A DNA stretch of 64,000 nucleotides from Aurantimonas sp. Leaf443. Its GTDB lineage: Bacteria > Pseudomonadota > Alphaproteobacteria > Rhizobiales > Rhizobiaceae. Each line of letters starts with the position of its first letter. Position 1 is the first letter of the stretch. The position numbers and the translations under genes were made by a program. Positions 17,105 to 25,853 of this stretch are shown piece after piece. The notes under the pieces were generated by a model that made no database searches, had not been told where the DNA came from, and saw only the letters and a list, made by a program, of their open reading frames with translations. The stretch is from NCBI RefSeq assembly GCF_001425575.1, contig NZ_LMRD01000006.1:2513-66512 (forward strand). Direction: 5' to 3'.

Positions 17105-18889
17105 CTAGGCGGTCTTGGCGCTGCGGCGCCGGCGCACCTGGTTGCGCACGGCGGTCGGCACCGAGAGCGGGAAGAGAAGGTCCACGAAGCGTTCGGCGGT
17201 CGGCTGGGGCTCGTGATTGGCAAGGCCCGGCCGCTCGTTGGCCTCGATGAACACGTAGTCGCTCTCGCGCGGCGACTTGACCATGAGATCGATGCCGGTG
17301 ACGGGAATGTCGATGGCGCGCGCCGCCGCGATGCCGGCCTCCACCAGCGTCGGGTGGACCTCGCCCGTCACGTCGTGGATCGTGCCACCGGTGTGGAGAT
17401 TGGCGGTCTTGCGCACGGTGAGCGTCTCGCCTTCGGGCGGCACGGCGTCGAGATCGTAGCCGGCGGCCTTCACGCAGCGCTCGGTCTCGGCGTCGAGCGG
17501 AATGCGGCTCTCCCCGTGCGTGGCCGCCTCGCGCCGCCGCGACTGGCGCTCGATGAGGGCGCGCACGGTGGAGGTGCCGTCGCCCGTGACGACGGGCGGC
17601 CGGCGCAAGGCGGCCGCCACGACCTTGAAGTTGATGACGACGAGGCGCAGGTCGTCGCCCTCGAAGCAGGATTCGATCAGCACGCGCTCGCACTGCTCGC
17701 GCGCGGCGGCGACGGCCGCCCTGGCATCGTCCAGCGTCGTCACGCCGACGGAGATGCCGCGGCCCTGTTCGCCGCGCGCCGGCTTGACCACGATCGAGCC
17801 GTGCTTCTCCAGGAAGGCGCCGAGCGCCTCGTCGCTGCCGGCGATCGTCTGCGCGGGCACGGCGACGCCCGCAGCCTCCACCAGCCGGCGCGTGACGCTC
17901 TTGTCGTCGCAGATCGACATGGCGACGGCGGAGGTGAGTTCGGACAGGCTCTCGCGGCAATGGACCGAGCGCCCGCCGAAGCTGAGGCGGAAGAAGCCGC
18001 CGGCCGCGTCCGTCACGTCGACGCGGATGCCGCGGCGCAGCGCCTCGTCCACGATGATGCGGGCATAGGGGTTGAGGTCCTCGTAGCCCTCGGCGGTTCC
18101 CGCGAAGAGCTTCTCGTTGATCTCGTTGCGGCGCTTGATGGAGAAGGAGGGCACGCGGAAGAAGCCGAGCTTCTCGTAGAGCGCGATGGCCTGCGCGTTG
18201 TCGTGCATGACCGAGAGATCCATGAAGGCGCAGCCGCGCGCCTGGAAATGCTCGGCGAGACGGCGCACCAGCGCCTCGCCGACGCCGCCGTGGGGCGCCT
18301 GCGCGTCCACCGCCAGACACCAGAGGGAGGAGCCGTTCTCGGGATCGGCGAAGGCCCGCTCGTTGAAGACGCCCGTGACCGTGCCGAGGATCGCCCCCGT
18401 GGCCTCGTCCTCGGCGACGAAATAGGTGAGCGCCCGGCTGTCGCGATGGGCGTGGAAGAAGGCCGGGTCCACCGTCACCATGCCGCGGCTCTGGTAGATG
18501 CGGTTCACCTCCGCCGCGTCCGCCGCCGAGGCGAGGCGGCGCACGAAGAAGCCGCGCGGCCGGCGCTGGCCGGGGCGGTAGGTCGCAAGGTCCAGACGGT
18601 AGGTATGCGAGGGGTCGAGGAAGAGTTCCTGCGGCGCCTGCGAGAGGAGGACATGCGGGTCGCGCACGTTGAAGGCGATGTCGCGCCGGCCCGAGCCCTC
18701 GTCGCGCAGCACCTGCACGAGGCTTTCGGCGTCGGCGAAGGTCTGGCCGAAGACGAGGCGGCCCCAGCCGCAGTCGAGGCAGGCGTCCGCCTGGGGCGCG
18801 CCGCCGTCTCCCGCGCCTCTTGCGAGCGGCCTCGGGCCGTCGACGCGGTCGCGGCCGGGATTCGGCGTCCTGGTGCGGCGCTCGGCCAT
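17105..18889 (-). CDS. ngg: N-acetylglutaminylglutamine synthetase (GNAT/ATP-grasp fusion)
   Basis: 594 residues. Residues ~110-260 form a GNAT acetyltransferase (LWCLAVDAQAPHGGVGEALVRR, then NAQAIALYEKLGFFRVP). Residues ~290-580 form an ATP-grasp ligase (IVVKPARGEQGRGISVGVTT, RLVVINFKVVAAALR, TGIDLMVKS and FIEANERPGL). The combination acetylates glutamine and joins two glutamines, giving the dipeptide that AsnO amidates. It starts 1 bp after the asnO stop, so the two are almost certainly cotranslated. The protein is cytoplasmic and full-length; the first ~100 residues are the least conserved-looking part. Confidence 0.93.
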   Translation of the reverse strand: MAERRTRTPNPGRDRVDGPRPLARGAGDGGAPQADACLDCGWGRLVFGQTFADAESLVQVLRDEGSGRRDIAFNVRDPHVLLSQAPQELFLDPSHTYRLDLATYRPGQRRPRGFFVRRLASAADAAEVNRIYQSRGMVTVDPAFFHAHRDSRALTYFVAEDEATGAILGTVTGVFNERAFADPENGSSLWCLAVDAQAPHGGVGEALVRRLAEHFQARGCAFMDLSVMHDNAQAIALYEKLGFFRVPSFSIKRRNEINEKLFAGTAEGYEDLNPYARIIVDEALRRGIRVDVTDAAGGFFRLSFGGRSVHCRESLSELTSAVAMSICDDKSVTRRLVEAAGVAVPAQTIAGSDEALGAFLEKHGSIVVKPARGEQGRGISVGVTTLDDARAAVAAAREQCERVLIESCFEGDDLRLVVINFKVVAAALRRPPVVTGDGTSTVRALIERQSRRREAATHGESRIPLDAETERCVKAAGYDLDAVPPEGETLTVRKTANLHTGGTIHDVTGEVHPTLVEAGIAAARAIDIPVTGIDLMVKSPRESDYVFIEANERPGLANHEPQPTAERFVDLLFPLSVPTAVRNQVRRRRSAKTA

Positions 18890-18890
18890 G

Positions 18891-20666
18891 TCAGACCCCC
18901 TGCGCCTGCAGCCAGAGCTCGAGCAGCGCCACCTGCCAGAGCTCCGAGCCGCGCAGCGGCGTGATATGGCCGGCCGGATCGGCGAAGAGCGCGTCGAGAT
19001 AGGCCGGCGCGAACAGGCCGCGCTCGCGCGCCGCCTTGGCCGAGAGCGTGTCCTTCACCATGGCCAGCGTGTCGCCCGCGAGATATTTCAGCTGCGGGAC
19101 GGGGAAGTAGCCCTTCTTGCGGTCGATGACCTCGGAGGGGATGACGAGGCGCGCGACCTCCTTCAGGACGCCCTTGCCATCCTGCTTGAGCTTCTCGGCG
19201 GTCGGCACGCGGGCGGCGAGCTCCACCAGCTCGTGGTCGAGGAAGGGCACGCGGGCCTCGAGGCCCCAGGCCATGGTCATGTTGTCGACGCGCTTCACGG
19301 GATCGTCGACGAGCATGACATTGGTGTCGATGCGCAGCGCCTTGGACACGGGATCGTCGGCGCCGGGCATGGCGAACTGGTCGCGCACGAAGTCGCCGGT
19401 CACGTCGCGGTCGAGCACCCAGGCCGGCGACAGATGGCGCTTCAGGGCCGCGTGGTCGCGGTCGAAGAAGGCCGCCGCATAGGCCGCGGCCGGGTCCGCC
19501 GCGCCCTGCATCTTCGGATACCAGTGGTAGCCGGCGAAGACCTCGTCGGCGCCCTGGCCGGACTGGACGACCTTGATGTGCTTGGAGACCTCGCGCGACA
19601 GGAGGTAGAAGCCGACATTGTCGTAGGAGACCATGGGCTCGGACATGGCCTGGATCGTGCCGGGCAGGTGCTCCATCAGTTCGTGCCCCGGCACGAAGAT
19701 CTTGTGATGGCGCGTGTCGTAGTGCCGGGCGATGAGGTCGGAGAACTCGAACTCGTTGCCGACCTCGCCATTGGCGTCCTCGAAGCCGATCGAGAACGTG
19801 TTGAGATCCTGCTGGCCGGCCTCCGCGAGAAGCCCGACGATGACCGAGCTGTCGACGCCGCCCGACAGGAGGACGCCGACCGGCACGTCGGCGACCATGC
19901 GCCGCTTCACCGCCGTCTTCAGGCCCGCCAGCACCATGTCGCGCCAGTCGTCGGGGCTCAGCGCCTCGTCGCCCGGCCGGGGCGCGAAGTCCGGCGCCCA
20001 GAAGGTCACGTCGTCGAAAGAGCCGTCCGGCTCGATCATGCGGGTCGTCGCCGGCGGCAGCTTGCGCACGCCCTTCAGGATGGTGAGGGGCGGCGGCACC
20101 ACGGCGTGGAAGGTCATGTAGTGGGCGAGCGCTTCCGGGTCGATCGCGGTGTCGACCTGCCGCGTCGCGAGGATCGCCTGGAGCGAGGAGGCGAAGAACA
20201 GGCGCTTCTCGTCCTGCGCGAGATAGAGCGGCTTGATGCCGAAGCGGTCGCGCGCCAGCATCACGCGGCCGCTCTCGCGCTCGTGGATGGCGAAGGCGAA
20301 CATGCCGTGGAAGCGCTTCACGCAGTCCCGGCCCCAGGCGTGGTAGGCCTTGACGATGACCTCGGTGTCGCCGCTCGAGAAGAAGCGGTAGCCCTTGGCC
20401 GTCAGTTCCGCGCGCAGCTCGGGATAGTTGTAGATGCAGCCGTTGAAGGCGATGGTCAGCCCGAGCTCGGGATCGACCATGGGCTGCGCGGCGCGCTCGG
20501 AGAGGTCGATGATCTTCAGGCGCCGATGCGCGAAGCCCACGCGCCCGCGCATGACGAGGCCCGAGCCGTCCGGCCCGCGCCGGGCGAGGCACGCGCCCAT
20601 CCGCTCGATCGTCTCGGGGGAGGCCTCGCGTCCGTCGAAGCGGATCTCACCGCAAATTCCGCACAT
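18891..20666 (-). CDS. asnO: N-acetylglutaminylglutamine amidotransferase
   Basis: 591 residues, asparagine synthetase B architecture. The N-terminal glutaminase begins MCGICGEIRF, so Cys2 is the nucleophile after loss of Met1; NGCIYNYPELR and SGDTEVIVKAYHAWG follow. The C-terminal synthetase domain carries the ATP pyrophosphatase loop VLLSGGVDSSVIVGLL and later SGQGADEVFAGYHWYP. Next to ngg and the M42 peptidase it is identified as the NAGGN amidotransferase and not as general asparagine synthetase. It is the first gene of the operon. A TATATG at 20711-20716 (minus strand) could serve as a -10 element, but no good -35 was seen. Confidence 0.94.
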   Translation of the reverse strand: MCGICGEIRFDGREASPETIERMGACLARRGPDGSGLVMRGRVGFAHRRLKIIDLSERAAQPMVDPELGLTIAFNGCIYNYPELRAELTAKGYRFFSSGDTEVIVKAYHAWGRDCVKRFHGMFAFAIHERESGRVMLARDRFGIKPLYLAQDEKRLFFASSLQAILATRQVDTAIDPEALAHYMTFHAVVPPPLTILKGVRKLPPATTRMIEPDGSFDDVTFWAPDFAPRPGDEALSPDDWRDMVLAGLKTAVKRRMVADVPVGVLLSGGVDSSVIVGLLAEAGQQDLNTFSIGFEDANGEVGNEFEFSDLIARHYDTRHHKIFVPGHELMEHLPGTIQAMSEPMVSYDNVGFYLLSREVSKHIKVVQSGQGADEVFAGYHWYPKMQGAADPAAAYAAAFFDRDHAALKRHLSPAWVLDRDVTGDFVRDQFAMPGADDPVSKALRIDTNVMLVDDPVKRVDNMTMAWGLEARVPFLDHELVELAARVPTAEKLKQDGKGVLKEVARLVIPSEVIDRKKGYFPVPQLKYLAGDTLAMVKDTLSAKAARERGLFAPAYLDALFADPAGHITPLRGSELWQVALLELWLQAQGV

Positions 20667-20776
20667 GGCTTCTGCCTCGCTGCAACTGTCCCGGCGTCAG
20701 GTTTGCAGCGCATATAGGCGGGGGCACCGCGACAGGAACCGCCCGCACGGCACAAATCCCGACGCATCGTCCCTCG

Positions 20777-21745
20777 TCAGGGCACGAGGACGAGCTTGCC
20801 GACGGTGCCGCGCGCATGGATGCGCGCCAGGGCGTCCGCCGCCCGCGCCAGCGGCAGGCGCTCGGAGACGAGGGGGCGGATGCGGCCCTCGGCCACCCAG
20901 GCGAAGAGCGTCTCGACATTGGCCGCGAAGGCCGCCGGCTGCTTCCTGGTGAAGGCGCCCCAGAAGACGCCGACCACCGAGAAGCCCTTCACCAGCGCCA
21001 GATTGACCGGCAGCGAGGGAATGGTGCCGGAGGCGAAGCCGACGACGAGGAGGCGCCCGTTCCAGGCCATGGAACGGGCGAGCGTGTCGAAGGCCTCGCC
21101 GCCGACCGGGTCGAAGGCGACGTCGACGCCGCGTCCCTCCGTCAGCCGTTTCAGGTCGGCGCGCAGGTCCTGGTAGCCGATGGCCTCGTGCGCGCCGGCC
21201 TCCAGCGCGACGCGGCGCTTGTCCTTCGTGCTGGCGACGGCGATCACGCGCGCTCCCATGGCGCGGCCGATCTCGATGGCGCCGAGACCCGTGAGGCCCG
21301 AGGCGCCGAGGACGAGGAGCGTTTCGCCCGGCCGGAGCGCCGCCCGCTGCTTCAGCGCATGATGCGCGGTGCCGTAGCCGCACAGGAGCGCGCAGGCCAC
21401 GCCCGCCTCGATCCCGTCCGGCAGGGCGAAGGCGGACGTTTCCGGCGCCAGGACCCGGGTGGCATAGGCGCCGGTGTCGAGGAGCACGGCCACGCGGTCG
21501 CCGGGCCCGAAGTGGGTGACGCCCGGACCGACCTCGAGAACGCGGCCCGCCGCCTCCATGCCGGGCACGAAGGGCAGGGCGGGGCGGGCCTGATAGAGTC
21601 CCTGGACGAGGAGCCCGTCCGGATAGTTGACGCCGATCGCCTCGGGCGCGATCAGGATCTCGCCGGGGCCCGGCGAAGGGTCCGGCAGGTCCTCGACCTT
21701 GAGATCGGCGATCGGCCCGTAGGCCTCGCAGACGACGGCTCGCAT
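20777..21745 (-). CDS. NADPH:quinone oxidoreductase family protein (MDR superfamily)
   Basis: 322 residues. The GroES-like N-terminal half (EAIGVNYPDGLLVQGLYQ, VPGMEAAGRVLEVGPGV) lacks the zinc ligands of alcohol dehydrogenases. The NADP-binding half contains LLVLGASGLTGLGAIEIGRAMG and then DVAFDPVGGEAF. This fits the QorA/zeta-crystallin group, which reduces quinones or enoyl substrates with NADPH. It is on the same strand as the DUF1349/acyl-CoA dehydrogenase genes, 23 bp downstream of the DUF1349 stop, and may be the last gene of that operon. The physiological substrate is unknown. Confidence 0.85.
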   Translation of the reverse strand: MRAVVCEAYGPIADLKVEDLPDPSPGPGEILIAPEAIGVNYPDGLLVQGLYQARPALPFVPGMEAAGRVLEVGPGVTHFGPGDRVAVLLDTGAYATRVLAPETSAFALPDGIEAGVACALLCGYGTAHHALKQRAALRPGETLLVLGASGLTGLGAIEIGRAMGARVIAVASTKDKRRVALEAGAHEAIGYQDLRADLKRLTEGRGVDVAFDPVGGEAFDTLARSMAWNGRLLVVGFASGTIPSLPVNLALVKGFSVVGVFWGAFTRKQPAAFAANVETLFAWVAEGRIRPLVSERLPLARAADALARIHARGTVGKLVLVP

Positions 21746-21768
21746 GGCGATCCTTTCCTGGCGACCCG

Positions 21769-22359
21769 TCAGGACAGGTCGTGCAGATCCTTGTCCTCGG
21801 CCGGGCCGAGGACGAAATCGGAGAACGCGACCGCAAGGCCCGAGCGCTTGGGCGCGCAGGCCATCGGGCCGACGAGGACGGGGCCCTTCGCCGCGAACGG
21901 GCAGAGGCGCAGGAGGCGGAAGTCGCCCGCCGCGTCGCGCACCTGCAGGCGCAGCACGCCGTCCTTCAGGCTCAGGCGCAGGGTGAAGTCGCTCGGATCG
22001 CCGGAGAAGGGCGCGCAGGCCCAGTCCGAACGATCCTCCGTCAGCACGCTGCCGATCTGGGCGATGCCGTCGGAGATCTCGACGCCGCCCTTCAGCCAGT
22101 GCCGCTCGCTGGCGCGCACCATGAGGCCGGCCTGATCGTAGAGTTCGGCCAGCGCGGCGCGCACGCGCACCTGCGCCGTGAAGGCGGGCGCCGTCTCCAG
22201 GCCGAGGAAATGCCCGCTGTCGTGGACGAAGCCGTAATGGGTCTCGCGCCAGAAGTCGGACCCTTCCTCGGCGACGAGCGCGATGCCGTCCGCGGTGCCG
22301 CGCCAGTCGGCCGGCTCGTTCAGCCAGCGCCCGTCGGACAGGCTCGGTCCCCTGGTCAT
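21769..22359 (-). CDS. DUF1349-type concanavalin-like protein
   Basis: 196 residues, all-beta, resembling the DUF1349 family (laminin-G/concanavalin-like fold). Recognisable parts are DFWRETHYGFVHDSGHFLGL, YDQAGLMVRASERHWLKGGVE, VLTEDRSDWACAP and DFTLRLSLKDGVLRLQVRD. Family members are often of unknown role; no catalytic residue can be assigned. The ATG at 22359 overlaps the stop of the acyl-CoA dehydrogenase (ATGA), so it is translated with a fatty-acid/acyl-CoA gene, which is the only functional hint. Confidence 0.8.
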   Translation of the reverse strand: MTRGPSLSDGRWLNEPADWRGTADGIALVAEEGSDFWRETHYGFVHDSGHFLGLETAPAFTAQVRVRAALAELYDQAGLMVRASERHWLKGGVEISDGIAQIGSVLTEDRSDWACAPFSGDPSDFTLRLSLKDGVLRLQVRDAAGDFRLLRLCPFAAKGPVLVGPMACAPKRSGLAVAFSDFVLGPAEDKDLHDLS

Positions 22360-23594
22360 TGCCGCTCCTGGCTGTGCTTGGCGAGTTCCCAGCGGGCGAC
22401 CTGCCGTCGGTGGACGGCGTCCGGCCCGTCGGCGAGGCGCAGGGTGCGAAGATGCGTCCACATGCGGGCGAGCGGCGTGTCCTGGCTGATGCCCATGGCG
22501 CCGTGCATCTGCACGGCCGCGTCCACCACCTTCAGCGCCACATTGGGCGCGACGACCTTGATCTGGCTGATCCAGGGCGCGGCGGCGCGCTGGTCGCCCT
22601 GGTCCATCATCCAGGCCGCCTTCAGGCAGAGAAGGCGGGCCATCTCGATCTCCATGCGGCACTCGGCGATGAGATCGAAATTGCCGCCGAGCTGCGACAG
22701 CGGCTTGCCGAAGGCCTCGCGGCCCAGCGAGCGCTTGCACATCAGCTCCAGCGCCGCCTCCGCCTGGCCGATGGCGCGCATGCAATGGTGGATGCGGCCC
22801 GGCCCGAGGCGCCCCTGCGCCACCTCGAAGCCGCGGCCCTCCTCCAGGATGAGGTTGGCCTTCGGCACCCGCGCGTCGGTGAAGCGGATGTGCATGTGCC
22901 CGTGCGGCGCGTCGTCCTCGCCGTAGACGGTCATGGCGCGCAGCACCTCTACGCCGGGCGTGTCGGCCGGCACGAGCACCATGGAATGGCGCCGGTGCTT
23001 GGGAAGGTCGTCGCCGCCGGTCCTCACCATCACGATATAGATGCGGCAGCGCGGATCGCCGGCGCCGGACGCCCACCACTTGTCGCCGTTGAGGACGTAG
23101 TCGTCGCCGTCGCGCACGCAGGAGAGCGAGATGTTGGTCGCGTCCGAGGAGGCGACGTCCGGCTCGGTCATCAGATAGGCCGAGCGGATTTCGCCGGCGA
23201 GGAGCTTCGGCAGCCAGGGCGCCTGCTGCTCGGGCGTGCAGTAGCGCTCGAACACTTCCATGTTGCCGGTGTCGGGGGCCGAGCAGTTGAAGGTCTCCGC
23301 CCCCAGATGCACCTTGCCCATCTCCTCGGCGAGATAGGCGTATTCCACCGTCGACAGGCCGTAGCCGCGCTCCGAATCCGTCAGCCAGAAATTCCAGAGG
23401 TTGCGCTCGCGCGCCTTGGCCTTCAGCCCCTCCAGGATCTGCGACTGGCGCGGCGTGTAGACCCAGCGCCCGTCCTTGGGAACGTCGGCGAGGAACTCCT
23501 CGCTCATCGGCCCGATCTCGTCGCGCACCATCGCCGCGACGGCCGCGTGGATGGGTTTCAGCCTCTCGCTCATGCCGAGTGCCATGGTGCTCAT
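22356..23594 (-). CDS. Acyl-CoA dehydrogenase
   Basis: 412 residues, full-length FAD-dependent acyl-CoA dehydrogenase. The FAD-contact segment is YLMTEPDVASSDATNISL, followed by NGDKWWASGAGDPRC. The C-terminal domain includes GRLGPGRIHHCMRAIGQAE, REAFGKPLSQLGGNFDLIAECRME (cut here in the middle of a conserved helix pair) and QMHGAMGISQDTPLARMWT. It resembles the longer-chain or branched ACAD11-like group that co-occurs with an APH-type phosphotransferase, and such a gene lies at 25854 on the other strand. The ATG at 23594 follows GAGGAGGAAC and overlaps the TetR stop; it is translationally coupled on both sides. Confidence 0.92.
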   Translation of the reverse strand: MSTMALGMSERLKPIHAAVAAMVRDEIGPMSEEFLADVPKDGRWVYTPRQSQILEGLKAKARERNLWNFWLTDSERGYGLSTVEYAYLAEEMGKVHLGAETFNCSAPDTGNMEVFERYCTPEQQAPWLPKLLAGEIRSAYLMTEPDVASSDATNISLSCVRDGDDYVLNGDKWWASGAGDPRCRIYIVMVRTGGDDLPKHRRHSMVLVPADTPGVEVLRAMTVYGEDDAPHGHMHIRFTDARVPKANLILEEGRGFEVAQGRLGPGRIHHCMRAIGQAEAALELMCKRSLGREAFGKPLSQLGGNFDLIAECRMEIEMARLLCLKAAWMMDQGDQRAAAPWISQIKVVAPNVALKVVDAAVQMHGAMGISQDTPLARMWTHLRTLRLADGPDAVHRRQVARWELAKHSQERQ

Positions 23595-24358
23595 CGGGTC
23601 AGTTCCTCCTCGAGAATGTCGTCCGGCGTGCCGACGCCGCGCAGGGCGAAGCGCGCCGTGTCGCGCACGAGCCGCCCGCGCTCGGCCTCTCCCTCGCCGG
23701 CGCGCGGCCGGTACCAGGCGACGGGCGAGTTGAGGACGGACAGGAGCGTGCGGTTGGCGAAGGACGGCGTGCCGGACAGGGTCACGTCGCCTTCCTTGGC
23801 GGCTTCCGCCAGCACGCCCCGGAACAGCGCCTCGTAGCGGTCGCGCTCCTGCGTGAGGCGGGCGAGCGCCGCCGCCTCGCCGCCCTTGACGGCCGTCGTC
23901 ATCGGCCGGGCGACGCCCTGCAGGATCACGTGCTGGTAGGCGACATGCTCCAGCATCGTCTGGAGATGGGCGATGGACATGCGGCAGAGCCGCGTGGCGG
24001 CCCGCTCCTTCGCCCGCGCGTGCGGCTCTACGGCCGTGAAGCACAGCGCCATGCCGCTCAAGGCGACGTCGAAGAACAGGTCCGTCTTGGTCCGGTAGTA
24101 GTGGTAGACGAGGCCCTTGGTCGCCCCCAGCCGGCGGGCGACGTCGTCGATCGAGGCGAGCGCGAAGCCGCGCTCGCGGAAAGCCTCGGCCGCCGCCGTC
24201 AGGATGGCGGTGCGCGTGGCGTCCATCTCGCCCGGCACGGCGCCGCCGGCGGCCACGAACGCGCGTTCGCGCCGCGAGGGACGGGGCTCGCGCGCCGGCT
24301 CGGCTGTGCTTCCTGCCTTGTCCTGCGACGGAGCGTGGGCCATGGCAACACTGGACAT
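23591..24358 (-). CDS. TetR-family transcriptional regulator
   Basis: 255 residues. Residues ~50-95 form the TetR DNA-binding domain (TAAAEAFRERGFALASIDDVARRLGATKGLVYHYYRTKTDL, quoted only in part: FRERGFALASIDDVARR and KGLVYHYYRTKTDLFF). The rest is an all-helical ligand domain. A 45-residue arginine/proline-rich N-terminal extension precedes the HTH. The ATG at 24358 follows GAGAGAG and overlaps the palindrome at 24356-24371; ATG 24343 is the alternative. It is cotranslated with the acyl-CoA dehydrogenase and divergent from the SDR/MaoC/APH operon, so it probably controls both, with an acyl-CoA as the likely effector (inferred). Confidence 0.88.
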   Translation of the reverse strand: MSSVAMAHAPSQDKAGSTAEPAREPRPSRRERAFVAAGGAVPGEMDATRTAILTAAAEAFRERGFALASIDDVARRLGATKGLVYHYYRTKTDLFFDVALSGMALCFTAVEPHARAKERAATRLCRMSIAHLQTMLEHVAYQHVILQGVARPMTTAVKGGEAAALARLTQERDRYEALFRGVLAEAAKEGDVTLSGTPSFANRTLLSVLNSPVAWYRPRAGEGEAERGRLVRDTARFALRGVGTPDDILEEELTR

Positions 24359-24371
24359 ACTCTCTCGTATG
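24356..24371. promoter_or_regulatory. Candidate TetR operator in the divergent promoter region
   Basis: CATAC-TCTCTC-GTATG is a perfect 5-bp inverted repeat with a 6-bp centre. It lies at the start of the TetR gene, within an 84-bp divergent gap. A TTGACA hexamer (minus strand, 24373-24378) abuts it. The half-sites are short, so this is a weak candidate. Confidence 0.3.
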
Positions 24372-24442
24372 ATGTCAACTCCCGGCAAGCGCCGCCCTGT
24401 CCCGCTTTCGGGGCCAAGGCGGCTCGAACGGGAGGGATGCGC

Positions 24443-25258
24443 ATGGGTCTCATCGACGATCTCTTCTCGCTGGACGGGCGCACGGCGCTCGTCACAGGCG
24501 GGGCGACCGGCATCGGACGGATGATCGCGACCGGCTTCGCTGGCGCGGGCGCCCGCGTCCTGATCGCCTCGCGCAAGGCCGAGGCCTGCGAGGCGACGGC
24601 CGGCGAGATCAACGCAATGGGCCTGCCCGGCCATGTGGAGGCCTTCGGCGGCGACGTGGCGAGCGAGGCCGGCGTGAAGGCGCTCGTCGCTTCGGTGGCC
24701 GAGCGCACGCAGGCGCTGCACATCCTCGTCAACAATGCCGGCATCTCCTGGGGCGCGCCCTTCGAGAGCTTCCCGCACGAGGCCTTCGCCCGCGTGATGG
24801 GGGTGAACGTCGCCGGGCTCTTCTCGCTGACGCAGGGGCTGATGCCGATGCTCGTCGCCTCGGCGAGCGCGGAGGCGCCCTCGCGCGTCCTCAATCTCGG
24901 CTCGGTGATGGGCGCGGTGCCGCTCGCCGAGCGCGTCTATTCCTACGCCGCCTCCAAGGCCGCCGTGCATCACCTCACGCGCTGCCTCGCCAAGGAATTC
25001 GCCGCGCGCCACGTGACGGTGAACGCGCTGGCGCCCGGACCCTTCGCCTCGAAGATGACGGCCTTCGCCACGGGCACGGACGAGAAGGCGGCGGCCATCG
25101 GCGCCGGCGTGCCGCTCGGGCGCATCGGCCGGCCGGACGACGCGGCGGGCGCCGCGCTCTTCCTTTGCTCGCGCGCGGGTGCATATGTGACCGGCGCCAT
25201 CCTGCCGCTCGACGGCGGCATCGGCGTTCAGACGGGGCCGGAACTCTTTCCGGAGTGA
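24443..25258 (+). CDS. Short-chain dehydrogenase/reductase (SDR)
   Basis: 271 residues, classical SDR. The cofactor site TALVTGGATGIGRMIATGF has the GxxxGxG turn. NNAGISW follows, then the catalytic YSYAASKAAVHH with Tyr and Lys. The C-terminal GAILPLDGGIG is typical of fatty-acid and hydroxyacyl-CoA oxidoreductases. ATG 24443 was chosen because GGGAGG ends about 7 bp before it; ATG 24437 is too close. It heads the operon SDR-MaoC-APH-SDR. The substrate may be a 3-hydroxyacyl-CoA, from context. Confidence 0.88.
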   Translation: MGLIDDLFSLDGRTALVTGGATGIGRMIATGFAGAGARVLIASRKAEACEATAGEINAMGLPGHVEAFGGDVASEAGVKALVASVAERTQALHILVNNAGISWGAPFESFPHEAFARVMGVNVAGLFSLTQGLMPMLVASASAEAPSRVLNLGSVMGAVPLAERVYSYAASKAAVHHLTRCLAKEFAARHVTVNALAPGPFASKMTAFATGTDEKAAAIGAGVPLGRIGRPDDAAGAALFLCSRAGAYVTGAILPLDGGIGVQTGPELFPE

Positions 25259-25293
25259 CGGTCCGGCGAAGGGGACGGGAAGGCGAGGCAGCG

Positions 25294-25806
25294 ATGAGCG
25301 CGACGGACAGGCAGGCGGCCGAGGAGAGGCTGCGCGAGAAGCTGGTGCCGCTGGAGGCGTTCCGCTCTCATCTCCACGGCGCGGAGTTCGTCTCCGGCTG
25401 GATCACCGTCGATCAGGCGATGATCGACACGTTCGCGGACGCCACGATCGACCACCAGTTCATCCATGTCGATCCCGAGCGCGCCAAGGCCGAGACGCCC
25501 TATGGCGGCACGATCGCGCACGGGTTCCTGACGCTCTCGCTGCTCTCCACGCTCGCCTACGACGCTCTACCGGGCATCGAGCGCACGCGGATGGGCATCA
25601 ATTACGGCTTCGACAAGGTCCGCTTCCTGACGCCGGTGAAGGCGGGGGCGCGCGTGCGCGGCCGCTTCCGCCTGATCGGCCTCACCGAGCGGGCGGTGAG
25701 CGTGCAGACGGCCTGGGACGCGCAGGTGGAGATCGAGGGGGCGCCAAGGCCCGCGCTCTCGGCCCACTGGATCACGCTGGCGGTGCTGGAGCCGCCGACG
25801 GACTGA
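25294..25806 (+). CDS. MaoC-like (R)-specific enoyl-CoA hydratase
   Basis: 170 residues with a hot-dog fold. The hydratase-2 signature is present as ADATIDHQFIHVDPERAK followed by TPYGGTIAHGFLTLSLL, containing the catalytic Asp and His. It likely hydrates trans-2-enoyl-CoA to the 3-hydroxyacyl-CoA that the neighbouring SDRs could oxidise. ATG 25294 lies 36 bp after the SDR stop, with a GCGAGG in front. Full family length. Confidence 0.88.
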   Translation: MSATDRQAAEERLREKLVPLEAFRSHLHGAEFVSGWITVDQAMIDTFADATIDHQFIHVDPERAKAETPYGGTIAHGFLTLSLLSTLAYDALPGIERTRMGINYGFDKVRFLTPVKAGARVRGRFRLIGLTERAVSVQTAWDAQVEIEGAPRPALSAHWITLAVLEPPTD

Positions 25807-25853
25807 CGCATGGCAGGGCCGGCCGCCGGCGGGACCCGGATCGGGAGGATCGA

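Noticed and set aside
14834-18964. Open frame of 1376 codons on the plus strand opposite the NAGGN genes
   Set aside because: The translation is Arg/Ala/Gly/Asp-rich without domain motifs, and lies antisense to well-supported genes. It is an effect of very high GC content. The same applies to the long frames at 732-2270, 3333-6626, 9647-10798 and 11296-13650.
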